Source: Vanilla planifolia (taxonomy: Eukaryota; Streptophyta; Magnoliopsida; Asparagales; Orchidaceae). From it: a stretch of 64,000 bases of DNA. Under the pieces are notes generated by a model that saw only the letters and a list, made by a program, of their open reading frames with translations, was not told where the DNA came from and did not search any database. Positions within the stretch are counted from its first letter, which is position 1. The number at the start of each line of letters is the position of its first letter. Location: contig JAIUJO010000960.1 of assembly GCA_023846275.1 (NCBI GenBank), positions 186,001-250,000 on the forward strand. Direction: 5' to 3'. Of the stretch, positions 13,115 through 22,261 are shown in pieces. The position numbers and the translations under genes are program-made.

Positions 13115-13470
13115 AATTATTTGTCATACTTCTTTCTCTTTATCAAAAAAACTCTTTCTCTAACATTCTTCTCTTAATCATTAATATTTTGATATCTATC
13201 TTCCCTGTCTTTATTACTTTGCTTTCCCCTTACCCTCTCTCTACTCTATCACTCTCCATTTTCTAATTACTCTTTCTTTGTCATGTGTTATTTATTCTCC
13301 TTATCAACTCTAACTTTTGTCTTTTCTCATTTTTTCTCTTTCTCTTTATTTAATCATCTATCTCTTAACATTCTTTTACTATTTTCATCTTTATCTCTCA
13401 TATATACTAATCTCTCCCATCTTATTATATACTTATCTCCATCAATATTATATATTTTTAGCAACATTAA
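13115..13470 (+). repeat. Pyrimidine-rich (CT) tract
   Basis: The longest CT tract of the forward arm (tctttctctttatc, ccctctctctactctatc), ending about 345 bp before truncated copy F7, the same spacing as for F2. An open frame of 63 codons within it is compositional. Confidence 0.8.
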
Positions 13471-13815
13471 TTAAGATTAGTTAAGAAATTTCTCATGTTA
13501 CATTCTTTAATATATATTATTTTAATTATAATATATCTATTTATATTTCTAATTAAAAAATAATTTAATATTTTTATTTATAATATCAATAATTTTATGG
13601 AAATAATCCTTATGAATATTTACTATAAAGTAATAATAAATAAATAATTTCATAATAATTTAGTATACTTAAAGTACTAATATGGAATGTATTATGACAT
13701 ATAAGATAAAATTGAATTTATTTTGTAAAGCATATATTCATCAAAAGTTAAAAAAAATTACTTCAATAGTTAAATTGTTGAGGCAAAAAACACATAGGTA
13801 TGATTATCTATCTTT

Positions 13816-13847
13816 CGTATGCATCTAATATAGTGCAATAACACCTA
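13816..13847 (+). pseudogene. 5S rRNA-like remnant F7, 5' end only
   Basis: Only about 30 bases resembling the 5' end of the other copies remain (gtatgcatctaatatagtgc, then aataacacc). The sequence then jumps to what lies about 250 bp downstream of other copies, so a deletion removed the rest. It is recognised mainly from position: the upstream landmark at about 13600-13640 is in the expected place. Confidence 0.45.
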
Positions 13848-14264
13848 TAATATAATTTAAATATAAAAAATAAGACTTATATCAATAATAATAAAGTAGA
13901 ATTAATTTATAATTATAATAATAAAAACATAATATCTAAAAAAGTTAAATATAATAATATATTATGTGAGAGACTAATGAAAATTATATTATGAATTCTA
14001 AATATTAATTATACTTTTTATAATATATCATGAAGATATTATCTTAAAACATTGCTATGATTTATAACTTAATTAACTTCTTAAAGTTTTAACTATTTAA
14101 AAAGTAATCTTAATTCATAGCCAACATATATTTAACTTTTGCAATATACTACAATACTATAAAACTATATTTTTTGTATTTTAATAATACTTAATATTAC
14201 ATATATTTAATGTGTCAATATTTGTAAAAGCTATAAGTTAAATTTTTATGATGTAACTTTGACT

Positions 14265-14560
14265 TAATTATTTCTCTCTTCCTTCTGTATAACTCAGTTG
14301 CTCTAATGTTCTCTCACTTTCTTCTCTTTTTTATTATAGTTCTTTTATTTGTCTATCTATTCTCTAACTCTTTGTCATCCTCTCACCCCCTCTCTCTCCT
14401 CTTTCTTCTCCATATTATCATTTCTCTCTATTTTATTTTTTTATTTATTTTATCTCTTTTTTTTCTTTTTTTTCTCTTAATTCAAACATCTCTCCCTTCT
14501 CTCTTTATTATTGTTTTCTGTTTTATCAATCCTGCCTATTCATGATTGTTCTCTTCTAAT
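14265..14560 (+). repeat. Pyrimidine-rich tract at the array centre
   Basis: C/T-rich (ctctctcctctttcttctcc and similar). It is the last forward-oriented tract. The next tract, starting about 100 bp further on, is purine-rich, which marks the orientation switch. The 79-codon open frame here is Leu/Ser/Phe-rich repeat translation. Confidence 0.8.
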
Positions 14561-14654
14561 AAACTTATGTCCCAAACCAACTATTTATTATTTGTTTATT
14601 ATAAATTATAAAATATTTATTTATTCTTTAAAATACATGTTAAGATATTTCTTA

Positions 14655-14885
14655 ATTAAGTATACCACATGAGAGAGAGTGAGTCATTAATAGTTAAGTG
14701 AGTGATAGAAGAGAAAATAATAATATAGACAAAGTAAAAGTTAAAGAAATGAGACAATTGATTTGAATAAAAGAGAGACACAGTGAGGGAGAGACAAGAC
14801 ATTCTTTTAAGTAACACAAAAAAGAGAAAGATAATAGGATAAAGATGGAAGTGAGTAAGTATAAGAACTATAATGAGAAACATGA
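14655..14885 (-). repeat. Purine-rich (GA) tract, first of the reverse arm
   Basis: Purine-rich + strand (gagagagagtgagtc, gtgagggagagacaagac). It mirrors the CT tract at 14265-14560 and places the switch point between about 14560 and 14660. Confidence 0.8.
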
Positions 14886-15504
14886 ATAAATAAGAAAAAT
14901 ATTTAAATAATAATTATATGTCAATAAAATAACTTATAGTATTCATTATTTTTAAAAAGTTAGACACTTATAATATTAAATATTATTTTAAAGACTAAAA
15001 CTTTTGTAATTAGTTTTGCACATAAGTAATATTTAGAGCATATGTTGGCTATTTATTTAGTATTATTTTATGAATTTATGATATCTTAAATTTTAATTAA
15101 TTAATAAACAGTGTCCTTATTTTAATATACTATTATTTTGTGACATAATGTAGGTAATAAATATAAAAAAAATTTCATATTAATAATTGAATTTCAAGTA
15201 ATTTTTGCTATAATATATGATTATATTAAGAAATTTTATGGAAATCATGTCTATATTATTATTAATATATATTACTTGTGCTCTATAATAGCCAATCAAA
15301 ATAATCTCGCACGTAATTAAAATATATTCAAATAAATGTTTTATTATTTTATATTAAGGATTATATTATATAAGTAATATTAACAAAAATAACTAAAATA
15401 AAAAATTTAAAAATATCACATATAACATTGTTTTTGTTAATAAATATTAACATATTGATAGAACTAATTCACATTCTTTAGATAAATGAATGTTATTAAT
15501 TGAT

Positions 15505-15620
15505 GTGTAGTAGGAGGATTCCTCTAGGGGTCACCCATCCCAATGCCACACTAACTTAAGCATGGTTAACTTTTGAGTTCTAAAGATATCAAATGGTTTA
15601 ATGATAGTCTAGCACACACA
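15505..15620 (-). pseudogene. 5S rRNA-like copy R1, decayed
   Basis: Reverse complement of a decayed 5S. On the + strand, ggtcacccatcc at 15529-15540 is an exact match to the complement of box C GGATGGGTGACC. It is followed by aagcatggttaacttttgag (complement of the A-box region, CpGs lost) and agttctaaagat. The intermediate element is not recognisable and the 3' end (tagtaggaggattcc on +) is altered. The 5' end is weak and merges into agcacacacaca. Confidence 0.8.
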
Positions 15621-16119
15621 CATAAAAGAGCAAAAAAAATTACTTATATAACAAGTGTCCACAAGATAATGAACAACTTTAGAAGTTTTTATTATTTATC
15701 ATACCTTTACACTTTTAAAAATAATTTTAGGTTTATTATAAATTTAATAAGACATTCCAATGTTAATTATTTTTAATTGAATAAGCAATAGATTATGTTT
15801 ATTGTACTTTTATTTATTTCAGTTGTTTCCATGCATATCAAAATAGAACTAAAAAAATTTTAAAAATTATTCTAATATTAAATCTAATATTATTTTTTCC
15901 AAAATTAATATAAATAAAAAAATTTCATTAAACTTATAAGGACCACATAATTATGTATGAAAACTTTAATATAGATATATCATAATATAGTCTACACATA
16001 TGATTTTTACAATCTTTTTACTAAATATGTAATATACAATGTACTAAAGATTATATTAATGTGGGCAGCATCAAAGATTTGTTAATTTATTTTAACTGAT
16101 TATGCTAAAAAGGTGATAG

Positions 16120-16220
16120 TGGAGATGGAGATAGGTATAATGGAATGAGAGAGAGTCATTGAGAGATAAGAGAGTTAAAGATAAAGGTAGTGATACATTG
16201 TGAAGAGAGAGTTAATGAAA
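16120..16220 (-). repeat. Purine-rich (GA) tract
   Basis: Purine-rich + strand (gtggagatggagatagg, gagagagtcattgagag) about 500 bp beyond R1, at the unit's usual tract position upstream of the 5S on the - strand. Confidence 0.7.
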
Positions 16221-16694
16221 AGAATAGAAAATATTTGTATTTTAAACTACATATGTTATATGTTTTAAAAACTAAATGCCATTAAATAACAATCATGTTT
16301 ATTATATTATAGTGTTTTATAAAAAATTAATTTTCAATATTAATTATAAAATTTGACATAAAAATAACTTATTATACATTAATTATCTTCAAACTTTGCT
16401 ATTATATCTAGATAAGCTCTCAAATAAGATTGAAATTTATTTTAAAAATTAAAATTTTATTATAATTAATAAAATGATTTATTAGTTAATAAAAAATTCA
16501 TCTAATTAATCTTCTTAAAATTTAGATAAATAGCAAATTATATGTTTTTAAAATTAGTATAATATAATAAATGTTGTATGAATGCATTTCCAATAATTCT
16601 AATATATTAATGTAAAACTTTTTATCACAAAAATAACAAAGTAACACAAAACATAACACACAAAAATGCATTATATGAAATATTTTAATTCATA

Positions 16695-16830
16695 ATTGAA
16701 GACATAGCGACAAAAAGTGACCGAGGAGAAAGGGACAAGAAACTAAAGAGAGGGAGAGAAAGTGGGAAGGGAGATAAAGAGATAAAGTTAAGAGTGAGAT
16801 AGAAAGGTGAATGATGGATATAAAGAAGAT
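16695..16830 (-). repeat. Extra purine-rich tract near R2
   Basis: Purine-rich (agagagggagagaaagtggg and similar), ending about 150 bp before R2 on the + strand. The matching extra tract before R4 (19315-19425) makes it a marker of the dimeric unit. Confidence 0.7.
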
Positions 16831-16969
16831 AATAAAGTTAATAGTTAATGTTAATAAGTAATAGCTAAACTCTAAATTACAAAATAACATATATAATTAT
16901 GTTGTTTATTAATAAGAATTAACATATAATTAAAACCAACTCTTGTGCATTACAAAAACAAATGCTATG

Positions 16970-16975
16970 AAAAAA
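16970..16975 (-). terminator. T6 run after 5S-like copy R2
   Basis: A6 on the + strand, thus T6 just after the 5S-like 3' end on the - strand. The flank (- strand attttttcatagcattt) is identical to that after F3. Confidence 0.5.
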
Positions 16976-16978
16976 TAT

Positions 16979-17095
16979 GTGCAACATGACATCCTCTCAA
17001 AAAATCACCCATCAAAACACTGCCCTCACCCAAGCATGCTTAACTTTTGAGTTGTAATAAGATGTAGTACTAATGTTAGGAATTTTCAAATTTTT
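16979..17095 (-). pseudogene. 5S rRNA-like copy R2, well recognisable
   Basis: On the + strand: gtgcaacatgacatcctc (complement of the 3' end GTGCAACACGAGGACTTCC, CpG now TG), tcacccatc (box C), then ctcacccaagcatgcttaac at 17025-17044, where the plant complement is CTCGCCCAAGCACGCTTAAC. The two differences are exactly the two CpG sites. The 5' end is recognisable in gtactaatgttagg. Length is close to full. A deletion beyond its 5' end brings a purine tract to within about 90 bp. Confidence 0.86.
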
Positions 17096-17184
17096 CATGT
17101 GTATATATTTTTAAAAATAATTTTTTTATATTTCGTTTAAAATAATATATTCCAATGTTAATAAGTTATTTGTATTGAATTAAT

Positions 17185-17600
17185 GAGAAAGATAGTGAGG
17201 GAGAAAAAGGAAGGCATAGGCACAAAGAGTAGAGAAAATGAGATAAAGGAATTTGAAAGAAAGTGAGAGATAGTGAGATGTGGAGTGAAAAAATATATTA
17301 TAATGATAAAACTACAATAAAGAAGAGAGAGGAAAAGAGAATAAAGAGATAAGAAAAGATATAATGGAAAAAATAGAGAGAGATAAAAAGCATGAGGGAA
17401 AGAGAGAGAGGGTACATAAGATAGATAACATAAGAAGAATCAATAAGAATGTGAATGAGAGAAATAAGAGAAGAGAGAGATAGTATAGGGAGAGGGTAAT
17501 GGGAAGATGAGGCAATAGCAATGGTGTAGATAAATAAGAGAATGATAATTGAATAGAGAAAGAATTGAGATTAAGTGAAAGCTAAAGAGATAAAAGCAAT
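17185..17600 (-). repeat. Long purine-rich (GA) tract
   Basis: The longest purine tract in the reverse arm (gagagagatagtatagggag, gaaagagagagaggg). Its distal flank aaagttatatcttaataat matches the inverted segment in the forward arm. The 69-codon open frame on - is Leu/Ser-rich repeat translation. Confidence 0.85.
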
Positions 17601-18108
17601 GAAGCAAAAATAAATAAATAAAAGTTATATCTTAATAATAGAACTAAAAGTATTTATTATTATTAATATGCTAATAATATTTAACTTAATATCATTATAT
17701 AAGTATGCATAATCTTAAAATATCATTAAATGATTACAGTCACTTATTCAAATATATTATCCATATATCCATAATATGTATAATAAATGTAAATAATATT
17801 TCATATTAATGATATAATTTTTCATTATTTGTGCTATACATTATATTATTATATTAAAAACATTTATAAGCATAGTAAGTACATTATTGTAAATATATAT
17901 TAGCTCTACTTTAATATAGGTATTATAAGTAATATTATGGATAATTAAGGTATATAAAAATATTTTTTATTATATCATATTAAGGTTTATATTTAATACT
18001 TCTTTAAAAAATAAATTATAGAACATCTTAAATAATAGTTTTATTTATTAATAAAATATAACATACTATTAAAACAAACTCACATTCATTAAAAAAACAA
18101 ATGCATTC

Positions 18109-18114
18109 AAAAAA
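18109..18114 (-). terminator. T6 run after 5S-like copy R3
   Basis: A6 on the + strand directly outside the 5S-like 3' end. The surrounding flank (- strand attttttgaatgcatttg) is a variant of the F3/R2 flank. Confidence 0.45.
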
Positions 18115-18117
18115 TAA

Positions 18118-18239
18118 GTGCAACATGATGACTTCTCAACTTGCCAACAAATCTTAGTACTACTGTTGCCCAAGTTTGGTTAACATTTGTATTATATTAT
18201 AATCCACTACTATAATACTTATGTGGTCATACATGCATA
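18118..18239 (-). pseudogene. 5S rRNA-like copy R3, recognisable over its whole length
   Basis: On the + strand: gtgcaacatgatgacttctc (3' end; consensus CpG now TG), then cttagtactactgttgccca beginning at 18153 (plant complement CCTAGTACTACTCTCGCCCA, nearly intact), ggttaac, and a 5' end gtggtcatacatgcat close to the complement of the GGATGCGATCATACC start. Box C is degraded. It is the clearest case where both ends and the centre of plant 5S can be read in one copy. Confidence 0.85.
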
Positions 18240-18710
18240 GAAGATCTAAAAAAACATACTTTTATGACTTTTTCTTTGAAGAAATTTATTATCTAATAAA
18301 TTGTATTAATTATCATGTGGATATGCATTAAAAAAATTTAATTTTTAATATGTATTTTGTGATAGATTTTGATGTTCAAACTTTAATTATATTACAACAA
18401 TAAGAAATTATGTATATTGTAATTTAAGTTAAAATGAACATGTAAGGTAAGAATTATTTTCATTAAAATTTATTTCATATTAATAAAAAAATAAATTATG
18501 TATTAGTTAGATAATTAGTTATATTATTTATTTTAATAAAAGTTCCTATATATTAAGGTGAAAGCTAGTGTAAATAGTACAAATTATTGTAATATTAAAA
18601 TTAAAGGAATATATTTCTTAGTTAATATAAATTAATAAATTTATCATTAATTGTATCACAAACTTTTAATTATGTATGATTATGCTATTATTAATATATC
18701 ATAGCATACA

Positions 18711-18734
18711 ATATATATATATATATATATATAT
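18711..18734. repeat. (TA)n microsatellite
   Basis: A 24-bp pure AT alternation in spacer between R3 and R4. Confidence 0.97.
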
Positions 18735-18884
18735 TCAATTATGTTAGTAAATATGTAATATAAATAGCAACATAATGTATGAAATATTATATTAAACTGT
18801 GCACAAAAGAGTCTTCTTAATTAATATTAATTGATTGAGCTAAAAAGTAGATAATTAAGATGAAAATTAATATAATAATGATAA

Positions 18885-18965
18885 AGTCATAGAGAGATGA
18901 GATAGATATAGATGGAAATAGTGAAATTGAGAGAATTAAGATATGATAAAAAAGGAAATAATATT
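18885..18965 (-). repeat. Weak purine-rich tract
   Basis: Purine-biased (catagagagatgagatagat, gatggaaatagtg), at the usual tract position beyond R3. Confidence 0.55.
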
Positions 18966-19314
18966 GATATCTACTAAATTATAGTACATATCCAAGCAAA
19001 TACACATTTAATAAATTAGTTTACATTAATTATTATAAAGTTCATTTATTATCATTATATTTGAGTTAAATATAATTGATATATTATATATATTATAAAT
19101 TAGAGATGTTATGACAATTAATTAATATATTAAAAATTTTAAAAGCTAATATAATTTATTTTAGTTATAATTTAAATGCATAATGGACTGTGTGTATTAA
19201 TATTATCTTATCATCATATATATTATAAACAAAAGTTTACAATAATATTAATTTTTTAACTTAATAGTTTGATTATATATCAAATATCTTTTGTAATATT
19301 TGAATATACAGTGA

Positions 19315-19425
19315 AACAAAGTGACAAATGAGAAAGTGAAAAGGAGATAATGTTATGATATGATTTAGGGAATAAAAAGATAGAGAGATATAGATGCGAG
19401 AGAGATAGAGAAAGGAATTTGAGAC
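19315..19425 (-). repeat. Extra purine-rich tract near R4
   Basis: Purine-rich (gatagagagatatagatgcg, gagagagatagag), about 165 bp before R4. It corresponds to the extra tract before R2. Confidence 0.7.
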
Positions 19426-19577
19426 ATTAAGTAATTATATTAACATTATTAAGATGATATTAGTAAATAATAATTCTAATTGAAATTATAAAAAACAATA
19501 TATAATTTTGTTATTTATTAATAAATATATACACATTATTATAATTGTCACCCATTCATTTGAAAATAAATGCTATG

Positions 19578-19583
19578 AAAAAA
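19578..19583 (-). terminator. T6 run after 5S-like copy R4
   Basis: A6 on the + strand just outside the 5S-like 3' end, with the - strand flank attttttcatagcattt identical to that of F3 and R2. Confidence 0.45.
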
Positions 19584-19587
19584 TATT

Positions 19588-19704
19588 TAAAATACGACTT
19601 CTCAAGAACAAACCCACTCAAATGCTATGCTTACCAAAGCATGATTAATGTTTGAGTTTAGATAAGATCAATGCCTTAATCCTTGTCTAGAAATAAACAC
19701 ATGC
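19588..19704 (-). pseudogene. 5S rRNA-like copy R4, decayed
   Basis: The weakest full-length copy. On the + strand cgacttctcaag corresponds to the 3' end, acccactc to box C, and accaaagcatgattaatgtt plus gagttta to the A-box region. The 5' end is barely readable. Identification rests on position, the conserved T6 flank and homologous spacer on both sides. Confidence 0.65.
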
Positions 19705-20264
19705 AAATATGCTAAAAATTTCCTAACGTAGCATTTTTATATGTTTTTAAAAATAATTTTATGCCTATTACAATTACCATAATATTTTCCAATATTAATA
19801 TGTTTATTTTATTGAATTAAGGAGATTTTTTTTGTTATAATTTTCTTTAAAGTCGACATTCATACATAAAATTTGTTTCTAAGAAATTATAGTTTTTTAA
19901 AATTTATGTTATGTATTAATTATAAATAATGAAATACAAAACAAAAGGTTTTTCTATAATTATTATTTAAATTATTTATCTCAATTAAACCATTATGTAT
20001 GTTAAAGTAAAACAAACTCATACATACTACAAATTACTATAATTTTTATACTATATATTTTTAATTAATATAAATAATAAAATTTATCATTAATTATATA
20101 GTAAAAAATAATTTTTTGTAGACTTTAATACTGATATAATATAATATATGTTAAACATATCATTTTTTTCATTCATTTTTATAAATATGTAACATAAATA
20201 TTAATCAAATACATGAAATATTATATTGAAGTGCATAACAAACTGAATTCTTGATTAATATTAA

Positions 20265-20405
20265 TTGATGGAGTTGGAGAAAGGAAGTTTGAAATGGGAG
20301 ATTTCTTCTACAAAAGAGATGTATGGAAACATGGAGAGATAAGAGAGTGAGACATAAAAAATAGTGATAGAGAGCAAAGAGAGAGTAGATTAAACGTAAA
20401 GGGAA
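20265..20405 (-). repeat. Purine-rich tract, last of the reverse arm
   Basis: Purine-rich (gatggagttggagaaaggaa, agagataagagagtgagac), about 560 bp beyond R4. About 185 bp later the strand bias flips to pyrimidine. Confidence 0.75.
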
Positions 20406-20589
20406 CATTTTCATTTTAAATTATGTATTTTTTTTTAAAATATATAGTAATGCAAAATATTTATAATTATATTATTTTATATGAAATGTAAATTCAAAAT
20501 TACATATTAATTATAAAAAAGGTAAATTATTATACATTAATCAGATAGGTTCAATCTTTATCATTATATTTGCTTTATTACTACTTTTT

Positions 20590-21060
20590 TCTATTTGTAA
20601 TTGTCTAATTCTTTGTCTTAGTCTTTTTTTCCTTTGATGACTCTTCACACTCCATCACTTCCTTTCCTCTTTCATTGTTAGTTCAACCTCTTTCCCATTC
20701 ATTTATTCTTTCTATCTATCTTTTCAATAGATCCTTCTTTACCTCTCTATCCATCTCCTTTTCACTCTCTCTTCATTAGTATACTTTTTATCTAATATAA
20801 TAAAATTTCTCACTTGCTTCAAAAACAATCTTTCACACTCTCTTCCCTTTGTGTCGTTAAAGTCTCCCTTGCTCTCTTTTTCTTTCAACATATTCAACAT
20901 AATTTATCACTATTGTCTATTCAAACCTATTCCAATCTCCTCCATCACTTCTCTCTATATTTTACTCATTCCCCTCTCCATCTTTCCCATACAAGTATCT
21001 CTCATCACTTTATTTTCTTCCATGTTTTACCTCTTTCACTTTATATTGCTCATTCATAAA
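20590..21060 (+). repeat. Pyrimidine-rich tract at array / macrosatellite border
   Basis: About 470 bp of C/T-rich + strand (ctcactctctcttcattag, cttcctttcctctttcattg) after the reverse arm, thus opposite in bias to both neighbours. No 5S-like sequence was found beside it. Two overlapping open frames of 71-81 codons are compositional. It may be an inverted fragment of the purine macro-repeat or of the 5S unit. Confidence 0.75.
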
Positions 21061-21788
21061 ATATAAATTAAAATATTTGGTATATAATACATTTTAGTAA
21101 AATATTTTGTGCTACTATATTATTAATATAATAAACATTATTATGTTTATTAGAATTATTACGAAAATATGCTCATTTTATTGTGGGTATCACAAAATAA
21201 CAAAAAAAATATTTTTCCACTTCTTTTTACTAATTTCTAAAATGAATATTAGAATAAAATTAAGAAATAATGAGTATGAATTAATAATAAATGCAAGTAC
21301 AAAAATAAATGAAATAATTTTATTTATTTCTATTATCTTATTCTTATAATTTCTAATTAAGTTTAGGGTTTGAATAATTAATCTAATTAATTATTAAATT
21401 ATAATAATAGAAATTAATTTACTTTCTAAAAATACATTTCCTAAATAGTTAATAATAATTTTCTTTTCTATCATTTTTAACATATTGTTTTAAGGAATAA
21501 TATATTTAATAAAGAGAAACTCTGAAGAGCAAAACTCATAAAATGATAATGGAAAATAAAAAAGGAAAACATTGAACAGAAAAAAGGACTAAAATAAGAG
21601 CATAATAATATAAAAAATCGTATTAAAGTAAGGAAATAAGTTAAATAATAAATTTAAATGAAAAATTTGGAAGAATTGATATAGCATTAAAAGAATTAAA
21701 TAAAATAGATGTAGTTGAGTAAGAAGAAAAACAACACAAATAAAATAATAAGAATAAATATTAAATATTATAAAATAATAATAATATT

Positions 21789-21814
21789 AATATTATTATT
21801 ATTATTATTATTAT
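21789..21814. repeat. (TTA)n microsatellite
   Basis: Eight or nine uninterrupted tat/att triplets. Confidence 0.95.
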
Positions 21815-21901
21815 TTACTATGATTAATTTATATTATATTTTCATTATTTTTGATATATTAATAAAATAACATATTAAAACTTATTAATAATATAAGAAA
21901 A

Positions 21902-21989
21902 ATGCAAATATGTATTTTTAAAATTATTATGATTCATTAGTTTTTATGCAAATATGCATTTTTAAAATTATTATGATTCATTAGTTTTC
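21902..21989. repeat. 44-bp tandem duplication, near identical
   Basis: Two copies begin with atgcaaatatgtattttt and atgcaaatatgcattttt and run on to gattcattagtttt, differing at about one or two positions. It is very young compared with the surrounding repeats. Confidence 0.95.
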
Positions 21990-22261
21990 TTATAATAATT
22001 TTAAATTATAGATGGTGTTTTTTTATATATTTAAATAAACAAAAGATAGCATTAAAAAATAAAATATAACTTATAATTATTCTTCTTCTTAATTATAAGT
22101 GAATTTGATGTATATTAATAATTGTTAAAAATTTTCTTAGCATTCATAGAATAATAAGTAATAATTTTTAATCTTTACCTTTTTTACTTTCAATTTATTA
22201 ACCATATTATTCTTCTTTTGATAAATATAATGTTTCTTATTCTACTCCTTAATCATCATTT

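Larger units (their letters stand above)
6640..14600 (+). repeat. Forward arm of 5S-derived repeat array
   Basis: Diverged direct repeats share the same order of landmarks: an A/T-rich stretch, a pyrimidine-rich tract (cttctctctcttt-like), the word aatatttactttaa about 225-250 bp before the 5S-like segment, the 5S-like pseudogene, then a conserved flank (catagcattt, followed by words like tatgaatgatattttataatttt). The 5S-like segments start near 7868, 8967, 9817 (partial), 11117, 11469, 12384 and 13816 (partial), so unit length varies from about 0.35 to 1.4 kb through deletions. The first unit is partial and abuts the CA block. No retrotransposon primer-binding site, protein domain or clean long terminal repeat pair was found. 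Everything between the separately listed tracts is A/T-rich spacer of these units. Confidence 0.8.
14600..20590 (-). repeat. Reverse arm of 5S-derived repeat array
   Basis: The same unit family as the forward arm, on the - strand: on the + strand the tracts are purine-rich and the 5S-like segments are reverse complements, at 15505, 16979, 18118 and 19588. Spacings are 1474, 1139 and 1470 bp, so R1 to R3 (2613) and R2 to R4 (2609) are nearly equal. R2 and R4 each also have a purine tract only about 150-165 bp away on their low-coordinate side, with matching sequence between (ttatttattaataa and tgctatgaaaaaatat), which R1 and R3 lack. This supports a dimeric higher-order unit of about 2.61 kb. 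The remaining sequence is A/T-rich spacer. Confidence 0.8.
21060..22260. repeat. Macro-repeat copy A: A/T-rich spacer
   Basis: Homologous to the spacer of copy B. The words tctaaaatgaatat at about 21236 and 27325, and tctattatcttattcttat at about 21328 (tctattatcttattgttag at 27412), lie about 6.08 kb apart. It holds a smaller purine-rich patch at about 21510-21780. The 80-codon open frame at 21107-21349 is Ile/Asn/Lys-rich with no recognisable motif; I do not call it a gene. Confidence 0.7.

Noticed and set aside
7868..19704. Functional 5S rRNA genes
   Set aside because: Every copy lacks at least one helix or promoter element or is truncated. The best (F5, R2, R3) are still too changed for a folded 5S RNA.
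6640..20590. Intact Cassandra-type retroelements
   Set aside because: 5S-like sequence is present, but no matched LTR pair, primer-binding site, polypurine tract with LTR border or target-site duplication could be read, and unit spacing is tandem.
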